Below, piece after piece: positions 34,474-42,406 of a stretch of 64,000 nt of DNA (position 1 is its first letter; the number at the start of each line of letters is the position of its first letter). The stretch lies in contig NZ_BMRG01000023.1 of assembly GCF_014648515.1 (NCBI RefSeq), forward strand, positions 22,897-86,896, written 5' to 3'. The notes beneath the pieces are model-generated. The model saw only the letters and a list, made by a program, of their open reading frames with translations, did not search any database and was not told the DNA's origin. The DNA comes from Saccharothrix coeruleofusca (GTDB lineage: Bacteria; Actinomycetota; Actinomycetes; Mycobacteriales; Pseudonocardiaceae). Both the position numbers and the translations under genes were made by a program.

Positions 34474-34917
34474 TCAGCCCTCCTGGACCGGCTCCAGGAC
34501 GAACACGGGGATCTCACGGTCGGTCTTGCGCTGGTAGTCGGCGTAGTCCGGGTACGCGGCCACGGCCCGCTCCCACCACACGGCCTTCTCCTCGCCGGTC
34601 ACCTCGCGCGCGGTGTAGTCCTTGCGGACCGGCCCGTCCTGCAGTTCCACCGTCGGCGTCGAGCGGATGTTGTAGTACCAGACCGGGTGCTTGGGCGCAC
34701 CGCCCTGCGAGGCGACCACGGCGTAGACGCCGTCGTGCTCGACGCGCATCAGCGGCGTCTTGCGGATCTTGCCCGACCGGTTGCCCTTCGTGGTCAGCAC
34801 GATCACGGGCATGCCGCGCAAGGTCGTGCCCTCGGTGCCGCCCGAGCTCTCGTACAGCTCGACCTGCTCGCGCACCCACTTCTCGGGGCTGGGCTCGTAC
34901 TCGCCGGTCAGTGGCAT
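34474..34917 (-). CDS. Nitroreductase/quinone reductase family (Ddn-like)
   Basis: A 147-residue split beta-barrel protein of the deazaflavin-dependent nitroreductase family (M. tuberculosis Ddn group). The core is [48 protein letters not shown] and the C-terminal [20 protein letters not shown], which line the F420 site in known members. It would reduce quinones or nitro compounds with F420H2. The ATG at 34917 starts the normal family N-terminus ([20 protein letters not shown]). A stand-alone gene; no F420 genes nearby. Confidence 0.93.
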   Translation of the reverse strand: MPLTGEYEPSPEKWVREQVELYESSGGTEGTTLRGMPVIVLTTKGNRSGKIRKTPLMRVEHDGVYAVVASQGGAPKHPVWYYNIRSTPTVELQDGPVRKDYTAREVTGEEKAVWWERAVAAYPDYADYQRKTDREIPVFVLEPVQEG

Positions 34918-35009
34918 CGGTTCTCCTCACTCCGTACCGCGGTCCGATCACCCATCACAACACCGGACGAGGCCGCGAGCATCCCGGAATGACGTTCCAG
35001 AACGGCGCC

Positions 35010-35444
35010 TCACCGCTGGGGCGGCGCCAGGACCAGCGGCCACTCCACGCCGGAGTCCAGGTCCGCCAGCACCCGCCGCACCGGCGTCCCCGGCGGCACG
35101 GCCACCACGGTCGTCGCGTCCGGCAGCCGCTCGCCCTCCGCGGCCTCGCCCCGCACGCGCAGCAGCCGCACCGCTCGCCTGTCCACGCGGGACCTCTCGG
35201 TGAACGCCTCCGCGTCGACCCCCAGGGACTCCAGCGCGGCGGAGCGGACCAGGACGTCCACGACCAGGACGCCGTCCCGCAGCCGCCGCTCGGCCCAGCC
35301 GTCGGTCCGCGACAGGTGCAGCACCCCGTCCCCCTCGTAGCCGAGCTCGGCCAACCGGGCCACCGCCCGCTCCCCCGGCGTCCCCTCCGGGTCGACGACC
35401 ACCAGCACCCGTCCCGCCGCGCAGTGCACCTCGGGCACCGCCAC
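35010..35444 (-). CDS. Hypothetical protein after ABC permeases
   Basis: A 144-residue protein that I cannot place in a family. Predicted mixed alpha/beta (CAAGRVLVVVDPEGTPGERA, LRDGVLVVDVLVRSAALESL, ATTVVAVPPGTPVRRVLADL), with no signal peptide or membrane segment. It starts with ATG at 35444, 40 bases after the second permease stop on the same strand, so it is probably the last gene of the sugar transporter operon. Codon use is like its neighbours. Confidence 0.7.
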   Translation of the reverse strand: MAVPEVHCAAGRVLVVVDPEGTPGERAVARLAELGYEGDGVLHLSRTDGWAERRLRDGVLVVDVLVRSAALESLGVDAEAFTERSRVDRRAVRLLRVRGEAAEGERLPDATTVVAVPPGTPVRRVLADLDSGVEWPLVLAPPQR

Positions 35445-35484
35445 CTCCTCCGCTCCGCGAACGGACCGAAGTAGACCACGCGGC

Positions 35485-36300
35485 TCATTCGACGTGCTGC
35501 GTCACCGTCCCCCGGACGAAGTACCGCTGCGCGACCAGGAACAGCAGGACCATCGGCACCGTGGCCACCGTGCTGGCGGCCAGCACCAGCTCCCACTGCG
35601 CCTCGCCGCCCTCGCCGAAGCGGTCCAGCACCGCCTTCAGCCCGCGCGGCAGCGTGTACAGCTGCGCCTCGCGCAGGTAGATCAGCGGCTTGACCAAATC
35701 CGTCCAGGCGTTCTTCAGCTCGAAGACGAACACCACGACCAGGCCGGGCCTGGCCAGCGGCAGCGCCATGCCGGTGAACAGCCGCCACGGGCTCGCGCCG
35801 TCGACCTTGGCGGCGTCGAACACCTCGCTGGGCAGCCCGAGGAAGAACTGGCGCAGCAGGAAGACGTAGAAGGCGGAGCCGAACAGGTTCTGCGCCCACA
35901 GCGGGACCTGCGTGGTGGCCAGGCCGATCGCGTGCCACTCCAGGTAGACCGGCACCATGGTCACCGCGGCAGGCAGCATCATGGTGGCCAGCACCAGCCC
36001 GAACAGCGGGCCTCGACCGCGGAAGCGGAACAGCGCGAACCCGAACGCCACCGCGGCGCTGCTCAGCGTCACCGCCACCGCGGCGGCCAGGCCCACCACG
36101 ACGCTGTTGCCGATCCAGGTCAGCAGCGGCACCGCCCGCCACACCTCGACGTAGTTGCCCGGCGAGAAGGGCGCGGGCAGCAGCGCGTTGTCGAACACGT
36201 GCGCCCGGTCCTTCAGCGACGCGCTCACCAGCCACCAGAACGGGTAGACGAACGCCACCGCGACCAGGAGCAACCCGAGCAGCACCAGCGCGCGCTTCAC
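35485..36300 (-). CDS. Sugar ABC transporter permease (MalG/LacG type)
   Basis: A 271-residue inner-membrane subunit with six hydrophobic segments, starting RALVLLGLLLVAVAFVYPFW. The EAA loop that docks the ATPase is EVFDAAKVDGASPWRLFTGM, as in CUT1-family MalG proteins. The GTG at 36300 overlaps the stop of the first permease (GTGA), so the two are coupled. Imported sugar unknown. No ATPase gene is in the operon, as is usual in actinomycetes where MsiK-type ATPases serve several importers. Confidence 0.94.
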   Translation of the reverse strand: MKRALVLLGLLLVAVAFVYPFWWLVSASLKDRAHVFDNALLPAPFSPGNYVEVWRAVPLLTWIGNSVVVGLAAAVAVTLSSAAVAFGFALFRFRGRGPLFGLVLATMMLPAAVTMVPVYLEWHAIGLATTQVPLWAQNLFGSAFYVFLLRQFFLGLPSEVFDAAKVDGASPWRLFTGMALPLARPGLVVVFVFELKNAWTDLVKPLIYLREAQLYTLPRGLKAVLDRFGEGGEAQWELVLAASTVATVPMVLLFLVAQRYFVRGTVTQHVE

Positions 36301-37202
36301 GACCGCTCCCCCTCGTAGTGCACGTACCGGCGCGACAGCCGCACCTGCACGGCGGTGACGGCGGCGATGACCACGAACAAGCCCCAGGCCAACGCCGAGG
36401 CGTAGCCCATCCGCAGCGAGCCGAACGCCTCCTGGAACAGGTGGATCACGTAGAACAGCGCCGCGTCGCCCTCCTTGGACTGCTGGTCGCGCGCGCCGAA
36501 GAACATCGCGTACGCCTCGGTGAACACCTGCAGCGAGGCGATGGTGTTCACCACCACGGTGAAGTACACCGTGCCGCTGATGCCGGGCAGCGTGACGTGC
36601 CAGAACTGCCGCCACGGGCTCGCGCCGTCCAGCCGCGCCGCCTCGTAGCGCTCCAGGGGCACCCGCGTCAGGGCGGCCAGGTACAGCACCGCCGTGCTGC
36701 CCACCGTCCACAGGCTCATCAGCACCAGGCCCGGCTTGACCCACGCGGGGTCGGTGGTCCAGTTCGGACCGGTGAAGCCGAACCAGCCGAGGAACTCGTT
36801 GATCGCGCCGTTCTGGCCGTTGAGCAGCAGCAGGAACATCGCCGCCAGCGCCACCGGCGGCGTCATCACCGGCAGGTACAGCACGGTGCGGAAGAAACCC
36901 GCCGCGCGCCCGGCGCGGCGCATCAGACTCGCCAGCGCCAGCGCCAGCACGATCTGCGAGGGCACGTGCAGCACGGTGTAGAACGCCGTGTTCCACAGCG
37001 CGGTGGCCACCCGCTCGTCGCGCACGGCCTCCCGGTAGTTCTCCAGCCCGACGAACCGCGGTGGCTTGAGCATGTCGTAGTGGGTCAGCGACAACCACAG
37101 GCTGAACAGCATCGGTCCCGCCGTGAAGGCCAGGAACCCGATGATCCACGGCAGCAGGAACAACCACCCGGCGCGCGACTCGCGCCTGCTCACGCTCGCC
37201 AC
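36297..37202 (-). CDS. Sugar ABC transporter permease (MalF/LacF type)
   Basis: A 301-residue membrane subunit. The first segment is WLFLLPWIIGFLAFTAGPML, and five more follow. The EAA loop is YEAARLDGASPWRQFWHVTL. It pairs with the MalG-like subunit to form the channel. The GTG at 37202 is chosen because GGGAGG lies 7 bases upstream and it falls only 4 bases after the binding-protein stop; a longer version would run arginine-rich into that gene. Middle gene of the importer operon. Confidence 0.93.
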   Translation of the reverse strand: MASVSRRESRAGWLFLLPWIIGFLAFTAGPMLFSLWLSLTHYDMLKPPRFVGLENYREAVRDERVATALWNTAFYTVLHVPSQIVLALALASLMRRAGRAAGFFRTVLYLPVMTPPVALAAMFLLLLNGQNGAINEFLGWFGFTGPNWTTDPAWVKPGLVLMSLWTVGSTAVLYLAALTRVPLERYEAARLDGASPWRQFWHVTLPGISGTVYFTVVVNTIASLQVFTEAYAMFFGARDQQSKEGDAALFYVIHLFQEAFGSLRMGYASALAWGLFVVIAAVTAVQVRLSRRYVHYEGERS

Positions 37203-37206
37203 GCCG

Positions 37207-38538
37207 CTACCTCCCGCCCACGCGCCGCAGCGCCCGCTCGGCCTCCCGCTGCGCCTGCGCCATCGCCTCCTCGGCGTTCTGCCCACCGGTCAGCACCCGG
37301 TTCACCGCCCCCTCCCAGGCGCGCACCAGCTCGCTCGCCGCCGGGCTCGGCGGCAGCGCGAACGCCTGGTCCTGCAGCGCCAGCACCATCGGCACCCCCC
37401 GCTCCAGCACGCGGTTGCCCCTGGGGTCGAAGACCTCGTCGAAGATGCGCTGGTCGGCGACGCGGTTGGCGGTGAACGTGCCGCCGTAGGGCCTGCCCGC
37501 CCCGGCCAGCGCGTCCCGCCGGGCGGTGGCCGCGGTGACCCACGTGTCGGTCGCGGTCATGGTGACCAGGAACCGGCAGGCCGCCTCGGGGTGCCGGGCG
37601 CCCTTGGGGATCGCCCACGCCTGGCCGCCCGACTCGGTCAGCGGCGCGCCCGAGCGGTCGGTGAACGGCGCGACGGTGACGTCGACATCGGGCGAGTTGG
37701 TCGCCAGCGTGTTGATGTACCAGGAGTCCATCGCCATGGCCGCGAGCTGCCCGGTGACGTACTGGTTCGCGGCGCCGAACTGGTCGAAGGTGTCGCGGAA
37801 GGCCCGGAACGACGCCCAGCCGCCCTGCGCGGCGACCAGGTCCGCGGTGTAGCGCACCGCCTCGACCACCTTCGGGTGGTCCAGCCGCACGTCCACCCCG
37901 CTGCCGCCGACCAGCTCGACGCCGTTGGCCTTGGCCCACAGCGGCAGGAACTCCGGCACCTTGGGGTCGAAGCCGATGCGGCGGGGCCGCCCGCCCTCCA
38001 CCCGCGCCAGCCGGTCGGTCACCCCCGCCAGCGCCGCCCAGTCCGACGTGGCGACCGCCGCCGGGTCCAGACCGGCTTCGCGCACCGCGGTGTTGTTGAC
38101 GATCAGCAGCCGGACGCTGGAGAAGTCCGGCAGGCCGTGGACCTCGCTCCCGTAGGTCACCTGCCGCAGCGCCGCCTCGCGGAACTGGCCCAGGTCCACG
38201 CCGTGCTCGCGGACGCAGTCGGCCAGGCTGACCACCGCGCCCCTGGCCGCGTAGCCGCCCAGCTTGCGCCGGTCGGCGTAGACCACGTCGGGCGGCTCGC
38301 CCGCGGCCACCGCGGACAGGAACTGCTGCTCGTCGAAGGCGCCTTCGGTGATGCGCAGGTCGACGTCCGGATTGGCCCGCCGGAACACCGCGACCCGCGC
38401 GGTGGCGTGCTCGTCCGGCAGACCGAAACCCATCGTCACCAGGGCGCGGGGGTCGTCGGCCGGGTCGGCCCCCAGCCCGCCGCAGCCCGCCGCGAGCAGC
38501 AGCGGCACCAGGACCGCCGTCCGCCAACGTCCGCCCAT
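37207..38538 (-). CDS. Extracellular sugar-binding lipoprotein
   Basis: A 443-residue family 1 solute-binding protein. The signal peptide ends in the lipobox LLAAGC (Cys at about residue 19), so it is lipid-anchored outside the membrane. The mature part has the usual two-lobe pattern (VVYADRRKLGGYAARGAVVS, WAIPKGARHPEAACRFLVTM, FGAANQYVTGQLAAMAMDSW). It delivers a sugar or oligosaccharide to the permeases that follow. The start is ATG at 38538. The RsbW-like kinase gene ends 108 bases upstream on the same strand, but a common transcript is uncertain. Confidence 0.94.
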   Translation of the reverse strand: MGGRWRTAVLVPLLLAAGCGGLGADPADDPRALVTMGFGLPDEHATARVAVFRRANPDVDLRITEGAFDEQQFLSAVAAGEPPDVVYADRRKLGGYAARGAVVSLADCVREHGVDLGQFREAALRQVTYGSEVHGLPDFSSVRLLIVNNTAVREAGLDPAAVATSDWAALAGVTDRLARVEGGRPRRIGFDPKVPEFLPLWAKANGVELVGGSGVDVRLDHPKVVEAVRYTADLVAAQGGWASFRAFRDTFDQFGAANQYVTGQLAAMAMDSWYINTLATNSPDVDVTVAPFTDRSGAPLTESGGQAWAIPKGARHPEAACRFLVTMTATDTWVTAATARRDALAGAGRPYGGTFTANRVADQRIFDEVFDPRGNRVLERGVPMVLALQDQAFALPPSPAASELVRAWEGAVNRVLTGGQNAEEAMAQAQREAERALRRVGGR

Positions 38539-38646
38539 GACACCTCCACGTGCCGGGAGGGAGAAGGTCGCAGACCCGGTCCCCGGTGGGGAACAGCAGC
38601 ACGCGCAGACCGCCCGAACGGCTCAACGCCGGTCGGGGCGAGGCCC

Positions 38647-39027
38647 TCAGCCGGTGCCCACCTCGGCCCACACGGTCTTGTGGTCCTCGTGCTGCTCGAC
38701 ACCCCAGTCCACCGCGAGCCGCGCGACCACCAGCAGTCCCAGGCCCACGGGCTGCCCACCCGGCCTGCCCAGCACCGGCAGGCGGTGGGGGCTGGCGTCG
38801 TCGACCTCGATGCGCACCCGGTCGGCCAGCCGCGCCAGCCGGACCGGCCGCGGCGAGGCCGCGTGCTCGTAGGCGTTGTTGACCAGCTCGTTGCCCACCA
38901 GCAGCACGTCGGTCAACCGCTCGTCCTCGACATCCGCCAGCGCCGTGGTGATCCGGCGGCGCAACTGCGCCAGCGGCAGGACCGACCTCAGCGCCAGGTC
39001 GACGCGGTCGTCGCAGGCAACTGCCAT
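38647..39027 (-). CDS. RsbW-like anti-sigma serine kinase (HATPase_c_2)
   Basis: A 126-residue GHKL ATPase. The N box is VGNELVNNAYEHAA and the glycine-rich lid is GGQPVGLGLLVVARLAVDWG. It has the size of the short anti-sigma factor or serine kinase proteins of partner-switching systems, which hold a sigma factor or phosphorylate a STAS antagonist. ATG 39027 is preceded by GGTGGAG. It is divergent from the RsbQ-RsbP-STAS genes and itself has a sigma-B/F-like promoter, so it may be induced by the sigma factor it inhibits. The sigma factor is not in this window. Confidence 0.85.
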   Translation of the reverse strand: MAVACDDRVDLALRSVLPLAQLRRRITTALADVEDERLTDVLLVGNELVNNAYEHAASPRPVRLARLADRVRIEVDDASPHRLPVLGRPGGQPVGLGLLVVARLAVDWGVEQHEDHKTVWAEVGTG

Positions 39028-39054
39028 GTGCTCCACCTTTCCTCGCCGCCCGGT

Positions 39055-39080
39055 GTACCTCCGCTCGGGCGGGTCCAAAC
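39055..39080 (-). promoter_or_regulatory. Sigma-B/F-like promoter for the RsbW-like gene
   Basis: On the minus strand GTTT (39080-39077), 16 bases, AGGTAC (39060-39055): one mismatch from GGGTAC. It lies 28 bases before the ATG at 39027, leaving room for the ribosome site. Confidence 0.5.
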
Positions 39081-39091
39081 CGCCCGAGCGG
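39061..39091. repeat. 12-bp perfect inverted repeat in the Rsb divergent promoter
   Basis: CCGCTCGGGCGG (39061-39072) and its exact complement (39080-39091) flank a 7-base centre. It fills the spacer and -35 of the RsbW-side promoter and lies 34 bases before the RsbQ start, so it can act as an operator for both directions or as a leader hairpin for RsbQ. Confidence 0.65.
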
Positions 39092-39105
39092 GTGCGCCGC
39101 CACCG

Positions 39106-39125
39106 TGGTGGGATACTTCCCACCA
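39106..39125 (+). promoter_or_regulatory. Hairpin touching the RsbQ start codon
   Basis: TGGTGGGA (39106-39113) and TCCCACCA (39118-39125) are perfect 8-bp arms with a 4-base loop, the last base being the A of the RsbQ ATG. No separate ribosome site exists. In RNA this would hide the start; in DNA it could be an operator. Confidence 0.5.
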
Positions 39126-39934
39126 TGGACGTGTGGAGCAGGAACCATGTGACGGTGACCGGTCCGGAAGGCGGCCGCCCCCTGGTCTTCTCCCACGGGT
39201 TCGGGTGCGACCAGAACATGTGGCGGCTCGTGGCGCCCGCCTTCGCCGCCGACCACCGGGTGGTGCTGTTCGACCACGTCGGCGCGGGCCGGTCGGACCT
39301 GTCGGCCTGGGATCCCGAGCGGTACTCCTCGCTGGAGGGCTACGCCGCCGACGTGCTGGAGATCATGGCGGAGCTGGACCTGCGCGACGCGGTGTTCGTC
39401 GGGCACTCGGTCAGCGCCATGATCGGCGTGCTGGCCTCGGTGGCCGACCCGTCCCGCTTCGGCGGGCTGGTCCTGGTCGGCCCCTCGCCCCGCTACGTCG
39501 ACGACGGCGACTACCGGGGCGGCTTCAGCGCCGCCGACATCGAGGAGCTGCTGGACTCCCTGGACAGCAACTACCTGGGCTGGTCGGCGGCCATGGCGCC
39601 CGCGATCATGGGCGTGCCGGAGCGTCCCGAGCTGGGCCAGGAGCTGACCGAGAGCTTCTGCCGCACCGACCCGGCCATCGCCAGGCACTTCGCGCGGGTG
39701 ACCTTCCTGTCGGACAACCGCGACGACCTGGCCGCGGTGACCGTGCCCTCGCTGGTCCTGCAGTGCCGGGAGGACATCATCGCCGCCCCGGCGGTGGGCG
39801 AGTTCGTGCACCGCAGGCTCAGGGGCAGCGAGCTGGTGCTCCTCGACGCCACCGGGCACTGCCCGCACCTGAGCGCGCCCGAGCAGACCACCGCGGCCAT
39901 CGCCGAGTTCCTGCGCCGCAGGTCGTCATCGTGA
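39125..39934 (+). CDS. rsbQ: RsbQ-like alpha/beta hydrolase
   Basis: A 269-residue alpha/beta hydrolase closely patterned on Bacillus RsbQ: the N-terminus SRNHVTVTGPEG and FSHGFGCDQNMW match. The catalytic triad is Ser in VGHSVSAMIG, Asp in QCREDIIA and His in DATGHCPHLS. RsbQ activates the PAS-phosphatase RsbP in the energy-stress branch, probably by processing a small hydrophobic signal; the same pairing is found here, since the RsbP-like gene overlaps its stop. The start is ATG at 39125, where a hairpin covers the initiation region. It is divergent from the RsbW-like kinase. Confidence 0.93.
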   Translation: MDVWSRNHVTVTGPEGGRPLVFSHGFGCDQNMWRLVAPAFAADHRVVLFDHVGAGRSDLSAWDPERYSSLEGYAADVLEIMAELDLRDAVFVGHSVSAMIGVLASVADPSRFGGLVLVGPSPRYVDDGDYRGGFSAADIEELLDSLDSNYLGWSAAMAPAIMGVPERPELGQELTESFCRTDPAIARHFARVTFLSDNRDDLAAVTVPSLVLQCREDIIAAPAVGEFVHRRLRGSELVLLDATGHCPHLSAPEQTTAAIAEFLRRRSSS

Positions 39935-41163
39935 TGAGCGTCGCCGGGCACCAGGTCGAGGAGCCCGAAGACCGCGAAGCCTCGTTCTCCGCACTGCTGG
40001 AGGACAGCATGGAGGACCTCTACGACAACGCCCCCTGCGGCTACCTGTCCACGCTGCTCGACGGCGAGATCGCCAAGGTCAACGCCACCCTGCTGACGTG
40101 GCTGGGGTACCGGCGGGAGGACCTGGTCGGGCGCAGGAGCTTCGCCGACCTGCTCAGCGTCGGCGGCAAGCTCTACCACGAGACGCACTACGCGCCGATG
40201 CTGCGGATGCACGGCGAGGCGCGGGAGCTGGCGCTGGACCTGGTGACCGCGGACGGCCACCGGCTGCCCGTGCTGGTCACCGCCACGGTGAAGAAGAACC
40301 AGGACGGTGACCCGCTGCTGGTGCGCATCACCGTCTTCGACGCGCGGGAGCGCCGCGCCTACGAGCGGGAACTGCTGCGCGCCCGCCGGGAAGCCGAGCG
40401 GGAGCGGGAACGCCTGCAGCGGCTGACCAGCACCCTCCAACGCACGCTGCTGCCCGCCGAGCTGCCCGAGGTGCTGGGGCTGGAGATCGCGGCCCACTAC
40501 CACGCCGCGTCCAGCGACCAGGTCGGCGGCGACTTCTACGACGTGTTCCCGCTGGACGCCGACCGCTGGGGCTTCTTCCTGGGCGACGTGTGCGGCAAGG
40601 GACCGCAGGCCGCGGTCCTGACCTCGTTGACGCGCTACACGCTGCGCGCCGCCGCCGTGCACGACACCGACCCGGTGGCGGTGCTGTCCACCCTGAACAG
40701 CGTGCTGCGCCAGCGGCACGACCCCGGCGCACCGCGGTTCTGCACCGTCGTGTTCGGGCTGCTCCAGCCCGACGGCGACGACTTCGCGGTGTCGCTGGCC
40801 AGTGGCGGCCACCCACCACCGCTGGTGATCCGCGCGGACGGCGAGGTCGACGTGCTGACCACACCGGGCGGACAGCTCGTGGGCGCGCTGCCCGACGCCC
40901 ACTTCGTCGCCACCAGCGCGCGCCTCACCCCCGGCGACGTGCTGGTGCTGTACACCGACGGTCTCACCGAGGCCCGCCGGGCCGACGGCCTGATGCTCGG
41001 CGAGGACGAGGAGCGGCTGCCCGCCCTGGCCGCGGGCTTCGCGGGCACCGGCGCCCGAGCGGTGGTGGACTCCCTGGCCGAGGTGCTGACGGCCTGGGCG
41101 GACGAGCCCTCCGACGACACCGCCATCCTGGCGTTGGGCCCGCGTCCCCCGGAGGCGCGATGA
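39934..41163 (+). CDS. rsbP: RsbP-like PAS-PP2C phosphatase
   Basis: A 409-residue signalling phosphatase. A PAS domain (about 20-140: LYDNAPCGYLSTLLDGEIAK, LVTADGHRLPVLVTATVKKN) is followed by a coiled-coil linker (RAYERELLRARREAERERER) and a SpoIIE/PP2C domain (about 175-405) with metal motifs SDQVGGDFYDVF and LGDVCGKG, then SGGHPPPLV, LVLYTDGLTEAR and DDTAILAL. It should dephosphorylate the STAS protein encoded next, releasing the sigma factor. The ATG at 39934 overlaps the RsbQ stop by one base (TGATG); GTG 39931 is an alternative. Its stop overlaps the STAS start (ATGA). Confidence 0.93.
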   Translation: MSVAGHQVEEPEDREASFSALLEDSMEDLYDNAPCGYLSTLLDGEIAKVNATLLTWLGYRREDLVGRRSFADLLSVGGKLYHETHYAPMLRMHGEARELALDLVTADGHRLPVLVTATVKKNQDGDPLLVRITVFDARERRAYERELLRARREAERERERLQRLTSTLQRTLLPAELPEVLGLEIAAHYHAASSDQVGGDFYDVFPLDADRWGFFLGDVCGKGPQAAVLTSLTRYTLRAAAVHDTDPVAVLSTLNSVLRQRHDPGAPRFCTVVFGLLQPDGDDFAVSLASGGHPPPLVIRADGEVDVLTTPGGQLVGALPDAHFVATSARLTPGDVLVLYTDGLTEARRADGLMLGEDEERLPALAAGFAGTGARAVVDSLAEVLTAWADEPSDDTAILALGPRPPEAR

Positions 41164-41486
41164 GCGGACTGCGCATCACCACGGCGGCCGAGGGCACGAC
41201 GCACCGCGTCGTGCTGACCGGCGAACTGGACCACGAGACCGCTCCCGAGCTGGAGCGGACGCTGGCGCGGTTGCCGCAGGCCGCGGGGCACCGACTGGTG
41301 ATCGACCTGTCCGGGTTGGCGCTGTGCGACTCCAGCGGCCTGACCACCTTCATCGTCGCGCGCGAGCGGGCGCTGGCGGCGGGCACCGGGTTCGAGCTGA
41401 CCGCCCCGCCCCCGCCGGTGTCCCGGATGCTGCGGGTGACCGGACTGGACCGGGTGCTGCTCGCCCGCCACCCGCAGGACGCCTGA
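41160..41486 (+). CDS. STAS anti-sigma antagonist (RsbV-like)
   Basis: A 108-residue single STAS domain protein. The phospho-acceptor Ser lies in VIDLSGLALCDSSGLTTFIV (about residue 58). Unphosphorylated, it would bind the RsbW-like kinase and free the sigma factor. The ATG at 41160 overlaps the RsbP stop by four bases, so the three plus-strand genes are coupled. Typical length; all key residues present. Confidence 0.93.
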   Translation: MSGLRITTAAEGTTHRVVLTGELDHETAPELERTLARLPQAAGHRLVIDLSGLALCDSSGLTTFIVARERALAAGTGFELTAPPPPVSRMLRVTGLDRVLLARHPQDA

Positions 41487-41495
41487 CCGGGCCGG

Positions 41496-42326
41496 TCAGG
41501 GGAACGGCCAGGGGTTGGGCGCGCACACCTTGCCGTCCGCCGGGATCACCGCGCCCTGCGGCACCCCCGCGGTGATCCTGACGATCTCGTCGTTGGACGT
41601 GCTGAACGTCTGCTGCATCATCACCGGCGCGAGTCCACCGTGGACCGCGCACGGCTGGTGGCCCTGCCCGAGCGCGTGGCCGACCTCGTGGTTGATCACG
41701 TAGCGCCGGTAGTTCACCAGGTCGCCGTCGAAGGCGACCGCGCCGCGCACCCAGCGGGCCGCGCTGAGGTCGATCCGTCCCCCGTTGCGGCACGACACGT
41801 CCACGGGGATCTCGTAGCCGCAGAGGGCTCGGGCGGTCCGCATGGAGGTCAGCCGCACCCGCATGCTCGCCGGGCCGCTGTCCACCCGCCGCAGCGCGAC
41901 GCCGCCGCGCGCGGTCCAGCCGCGCGGGTCGGCCAGCGTGTCCTGCACGAACTGGCCGAACGCCTGCTCGTCGACCCGCACGCCGTCCTCGACCTCCACG
42001 ACGTAGGTGTGGAGCGTGCCGCTGCCGACGGGCGCCGAGGTGCCCGGAACCACGTGCCACGTCCCGGCGCCCTGCTCCGGGATCGGACCGCCGTCGGGCA
42101 GTTCCGCGGACGACGCGTAGACGCGCTTGGTGGTCGTGGTCGTGGTCGTGATCGCGGTCGTGGTTGTGGTCGTGATGGCGCTCGTGGTCGTGGTCGCCGG
42201 GACCGTGCTCGTGGCCGATGGCGAGGGGATGGCGTCCCGCACGGCCGATCGCGTGCCCACGACCTGCCACGAGCTCAGCACGAGCACCGTGACCAGGCAG
42301 GCGATCAGCCCCAAGCGCGTCCTCAT
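41496..42326 (-). CDS. DUF3152 secreted zinc-metalloprotease-like protein
   Basis: A 276-residue protein with an N-terminal signal or anchor (RLGLIACLVTVLVLSSWQVV), a threonine-rich linker (residues 40-66, runs of Thr broken by Ala-Ile) and a DUF3152 domain (about 70-276). The domain contains NHEVGHALGQGH, an HExxHxxGxxH metzincin-type zinc site, and conserved cysteines (ALCGYEIPVDVSC). The threonine linker is encoded by a hexamer repeat and may be glycosylated. It is convergent with the STAS gene and divergent from the response regulator. Substrate unknown; protease activity is inferred from the motif only. Confidence 0.88.
   Translation of the reverse strand: MRTRLGLIACLVTVLVLSSWQVVGTRSAVRDAIPSPSATSTVPATTTTSAITTTTTTAITTTTTTTKRVYASSAELPDGGPIPEQGAGTWHVVPGTSAPVGSGTLHTYVVEVEDGVRVDEQAFGQFVQDTLADPRGWTARGGVALRRVDSGPASMRVRLTSMRTARALCGYEIPVDVSCRNGGRIDLSAARWVRGAVAFDGDLVNYRRYVINHEVGHALGQGHQPCAVHGGLAPVMMQQTFSTSNDEIVRITAGVPQGAVIPADGKVCAPNPWPFP
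42127..42207. repeat. GTGGTC hexamer repeat coding for threonine linker
   Basis: About 80 bases of imperfect GTGGTC units, read on the minus strand as Thr-Thr codons of the DUF3152 protein linker. Such a tract can change length by slippage; in-frame changes of one hexamer add or remove two residues. Confidence 0.8.
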
Positions 42327-42406
42327 GTCCCCAAGATCGCCGGAAATCGTGAAGAACCTGTTTGCGACCTGCTCGACTCCGATGAACGCAGGGCATACTC
42401 GCTGGC

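Noticed and set aside
37123-39930. Plus-strand frame running into the RsbP gene from about 2.8 kb upstream
   Set aside because: Only the part from 39934 shows protein family features; the rest is antisense to the transporter operon and out of phase with RsbQ.
42127-42207. Possible CRISPR or non-coding minisatellite
   Set aside because: Units are six bases without spacers and are in frame within the DUF3152 gene.
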